This document shows positions 61,718 through 64,000 of a stretch of DNA of 64,000 bases, piece after piece. This stretch comes from Staphylospora marina. Lineage in GTDB: Bacteria > Bacillota > Bacilli > Thermoactinomycetales > Thermoactinomycetaceae. The position numbers were made by a program, and so were the translations under genes. A model generated the notes under the pieces. The model was not told the origin of the DNA. It saw nothing but the letters and a program-made list of their open reading frames with translations, and did not search any database. Positions within the stretch are counted from its first letter, which is position 1. Each line of letters opens with the position of its first letter. The stretch lies in contig NZ_CP034118.1 in the NCBI RefSeq assembly GCF_003856495.1, positions 2,206,182 through 2,270,181 on the forward strand. Direction: 5' to 3'.

Positions 61718-61994
61718 GATTGCGCATAATATGCATTTTAATTTTTTCAAAGAGTATAATACAATAATTTATTTAATCGACTGCATTTGATTTTTTTCGG
61801 TTCCGGGGAGACAGGAACCGGGAATCAGAAACACGGGGACAGCGGCAGGATGTCCTGCCCAACGGAACCGGCGGATGCGGAAATTTCGCGTCTTCGAAAA
61901 GCGGAAAGAACGGGGTATCATGAAAAGGGGACATACATTTCGTTTGTACGGGCATATACATCGGGTGAACAAACTTCCGAAAGGATGGGTTCAC
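61718..61994. other. AT-rich divergent intergenic region
   Basis: Between the amino-acid importer promoter and the DCC-family gene. GCATAATATGC (61724-61734) is a perfect 11-base palindrome just upstream of the importer -35. TATAAT on the plus strand (61755-61760) may serve the DCC-family gene, although its -35 is weak. In-frame codons from 61875 are not protein-like. Confidence 0.4.
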
Positions 61995-62405
61995 GTGAGC
62001 AAACAGCGGTTTTTCCGAAGAGAACGGTTTCAGGTCACCGTGTTTTACGACGGCTGGTGCCCCTTGTGTACCCGGAGCGCGGAAACGGCGAAAAAATTTG
62101 ACACCCTCCGTCTTCTTCAATTTGTCTCTTTTCGGGAGCCGGGCGTGACCGAGAAGTACGGGTTGGATTCCGCCAAGCTGGAACAGCGGCTGCACACGAC
62201 CACGGACGGACGGCATTTTCGGGAAGGCATTGATGCATTGATTCAAATGACCAGCCGGGTCATTCCGTTCTGGCCGCTCGTTCCCCTGCTGCTGTTGGCC
62301 AAAGGTCTCGGATTCGGTCAATGGGCCTATGACCAGGTGGCCAAGCGGAGAACGATCATCCCGGCCGGCGGCTGCGAAGAAAAGTGCACGATCGAGCCGC
62401 AATGA
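61995..62405 (+). CDS. thiol-disulfide oxidoreductase of the DCC family (DUF393)
   Basis: A 136-residue protein with the family motif VFYDGWCPLCTRSAETAKKF (DxxCPLC), the thioredoxin-like CxxC-containing core. The C-terminal GGCEEKCTIEP holds two further cysteines. Hydrophobic PFWPLVPLLLLAKG is typical of the DCC group. The physiological role is unknown. GTG 61995 lies about ten bases after AAAGGATG; ATG 61920 and 61875 are possible but give a basic non-family N-terminus. Confidence 0.78.
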   Translation: MSKQRFFRRERFQVTVFYDGWCPLCTRSAETAKKFDTLRLLQFVSFREPGVTEKYGLDSAKLEQRLHTTTDGRHFREGIDALIQMTSRVIPFWPLVPLLLLAKGLGFGQWAYDQVAKRRTIIPAGGCEEKCTIEPQ

Positions 62406-62457
62406 CCCGGGGAGCCCCCTCCTCCAACCGGCCGTCGGTTCATGCATCAGAAAAATC

Positions 62458-62492
62458 AAAGCTGCGGACACGTTTGTGTCCGCAGCTTTTTT
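62458..62492. terminator. bidirectional terminator between DCC and rocA genes
   Basis: A stem AAGCTGCGGACA / TGTCCGCAGCTT with TTTTTT on the plus strand and an A/T-rich run on the other side. Confidence 0.9.
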
Positions 62493-62501
62493 CGTTCCGG
62501 A

Positions 62502-64000
62502 TCAGAACGCTTCGGAAACCAGTTTGGCTTGGGTGAACAGGAGCAGGTAATCGCGACCGCCGGCTTTGGAGTCGGTACCGGACATGTTGAATCCGCCGAA
62601 CGGATGCACGCCCACCAAAGCGCCGGTGCATTTCCGGTTGAAGTAGAGGTTTCCGACATGGAACTCTTCCCGTGCTTTTTCGAGATGAGCCCGATTGCGG
62701 CTGATGACGGCACCGGTCAGACCGAATTCGGTGTTGTTGGCAAACTCGAGTGCTTCGTCAAAGGATTTGGCTTTGGTGAATGCCACCACCGGTCCGAAGA
62801 TTTCCTCCTGGGAAATCCGGGCGGTCGGAGCCACGTCGGCAAAGATGGTCGGCTGGATGAAGTAACCGTTTCCTTCCGCTTTGCCGCCGCCGGTCATCAG
62901 GCGACCTTCCCCTTTGCCGATTTCAATGTATTCGAGGATTTTGTTGTAGGCTTTGTCATCGATCACCGGACCGAGGTCGATGGTCGGGTCGGAAGCCTCG
63001 CCCACTTTCAGCTTTTTGGTTTTCTCCACGACACGGCTCAGCAGCTCATCATAGATGGCCTCATGAGCGATGACGCGGGAGCAGGCGGAACATTTCTGAC
63101 CGGAGAAGCCGAACGCGGATTTGACGATGGCGTCGGCGGCCAGATCCAGATCACAGTCGGCATCCACGACGATGGCATCCTTGCCGCCCATTTCGGCGAC
63201 CACGCGCTTGAGCCATTTTTGCCCCGGTTGCGGTTTGGCGGCCAGTTCGTTGATGCGCAGCCCCACTTCTTTGGATCCGGTGAAGGAGATGAAGCGGGTT
63301 TTCGGATGTTTGACCAGATATTCACCCACTTCGCGTCCTGGTCCCGGCACGTAGTTCACGACGCCGGCCGGCAGACCCGCTTCCATCAGGATCTCCATGA
63401 ATTTGTAAGCGATCACATTGGTCGGGCTGGCCGGTTTGACCACGACGGTGTTTCCGGCGACGATCGCGGAAGTGGTCATGCCCACCATGATCGCCAGCGG
63501 GAAGTTCCACGGCGGAATGATGGCACCCACGCCCAGCGGGATGTAATACAGGTTGTTGTCTTCACCCGGCAGCGGGGTCAACGGTTGACGCTCGCTGAGG
63601 CGGAGCATTTCACGGCCGTAAAACTCCATGAAGTCAATGGCTTCCGCGGTGTCGGCATCCGCTTCGGGCCAGCTTTTGCCTGCTTCCAGCACCATCCAGG
63701 CGGAGAACTCATGCTTCTTCCGGCGCAGGATGGCGGCAGCCTTGAAGAGCACGCGCGCACGGGCTTCCGGGCTGTACTTCTTCCAGGATTCAAACGCTTT
63801 CAAAGCCGTTTGCATGGCTTTTTCCGCGAGTTCTTCGTTCGCCTCGTTGACCACGCCGATCACTTCATCCACGTTGGACGGGTTGATCGACTTCAGCTTG
63901 CGGTCGGTTTTGATGAATTCACCGCCGATGATGATGTCATATTCCTTTCCGAGTTCGGAACGAACTTTGGCCAGAGCGGCCTCGAATGCCTTCCGGTTCT
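62502..64000 (-). CDS. rocA: L-glutamate gamma-semialdehyde (1-pyrroline-5-carboxylate) dehydrogenase, 5' end outside window
   Basis: About 498 residues of an aldehyde dehydrogenase of the RocA/PruA group are visible; the frame is open to the right edge. Motifs are [59 protein letters not shown] (catalytic Glu region), [15 protein letters not shown] (catalytic Cys) and [10 protein letters not shown]. The N-terminal PYDxxxxx region ([11 protein letters not shown]) is also as expected. It oxidises glutamate semialdehyde from proline and arginine breakdown to glutamate. A terminator separates it from the DCC-family gene. Confidence 0.95.
   Translation of the reverse strand, partial: NRKAFEAALAKVRSELGKEYDIIIGGEFIKTDRKLKSINPSNVDEVIGVVNEANEELAEKAMQTALKAFESWKKYSPEARARVLFKAAAILRRKKHEFSAWMVLEAGKSWPEADADTAEAIDFMEFYGREMLRLSERQPLTPLPGEDNNLYYIPLGVGAIIPPWNFPLAIMVGMTTSAIVAGNTVVVKPASPTNVIAYKFMEILMEAGLPAGVVNYVPGPGREVGEYLVKHPKTRFISFTGSKEVGLRINELAAKPQPGQKWLKRVVAEMGGKDAIVVDADCDLDLAADAIVKSAFGFSGQKCSACSRVIAHEAIYDELLSRVVEKTKKLKVGEASDPTIDLGPVIDDKAYNKILEYIEIGKGEGRLMTGGGKAEGNGYFIQPTIFADVAPTARISQEEIFGPVVAFTKAKSFDEALEFANNTEFGLTGAVISRNRAHLEKAREEFHVGNLYFNRKCTGALVGVHPFGGFNMSGTDSKAGGRDYLLLFTQAKLVSEAF

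Overview
The window looks like chromosomal DNA of a Gram-positive, spore-forming member of the Bacillales, most likely a thermoactinomycete-like lineage. The base composition is GC-rich (by eye in the high fifties percent, not computed). Shine-Dalgarno sequences are strong (AAGGAGG type) and TTG and GTG starts are frequent. The gene content matches Bacillus subtilis families: yerC, pcrB, pcrA, ligA, gatCAB, a YerQ/DgkB lipid kinase, a YefA/RlmCD rRNA methyltransferase, yusI, yodC and ytkK. In B. subtilis many of these sit in one stretch; here they are present but spread out and interleaved with transport genes.

Layout. 0-7 kb: end of a methyltransferase gene, a TetR regulator, a lipoprotein, then a minus-strand vitamin B12 operon (btuF-btuC-btuD-pduO, followed by a yusI-like gene) behind a sigma-A promoter and a cobalamin riboswitch. 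7-11.5 kb: an alpha/beta hydrolase and a copper operon copZ-copA-csoR with a CsoR-type operator in the promoter spacer. 11.8-22.4 kb: a ClpP-like serine protease, a DUF2797 protein, a YkvI-type transporter coupled to a degenerate PlsY-like protein, a class A penicillin-binding protein, an SDR enzyme, a secreted lipase and a pseudouridine synthase. 22.5-25.6 kb: a TPP riboswitch with its terminator, then a thiamine-precursor ABC importer with a thiamine-binding protein gene inserted. 25.7-33.2 kb: a secreted transglutaminase-like protein, ligA, pcrA, pcrB and yerC. 33.5-36.4 kb: cyclophilin, a cell-wall amidase homologue, a nitroreductase and a DedA protein. 36.5-39.8 kb: an ABC-2 exporter under an adjacent TetR repressor with a 24-bp palindromic operator.

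39.8-40.7 kb is a decayed, AT-richer island with a frameshifted aminoglycoside adenylyltransferase and a grpB remnant. Two related inverted repeats flank it. 40.7-47.3 kb: RlmCD, lipid kinase, purine permease (with a PurR-box-like inverted repeat), a DnaQ-type exonuclease and 6-phosphogluconate dehydrogenase. 47.5-51.1 kb is the most unusual block. It is a four-gene operon of a methyltransferase, a 12-codon ORF (MKRDTVIIIVID) with a perfect ten-base Shine-Dalgarno, a CapA-like metallophosphatase without a signal peptide, and an MFS exporter. It could be a peptide-natural-product locus, but that is inference. 51-58.4 kb: a small membrane protein, gatCAB, a CstA peptide/pyruvate transporter with its YbdD partner, a DUF2512 protein and tatA. 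58.6-61.6 kb: a polar amino-acid ABC importer. The window ends with a DCC-family protein and most of a delta-1-pyrroline-5-carboxylate dehydrogenase.

All functional statements come from reading motifs and family resemblance by eye; no database search was run. Operators, promoters and terminators were found by inspection and are not experimentally supported.
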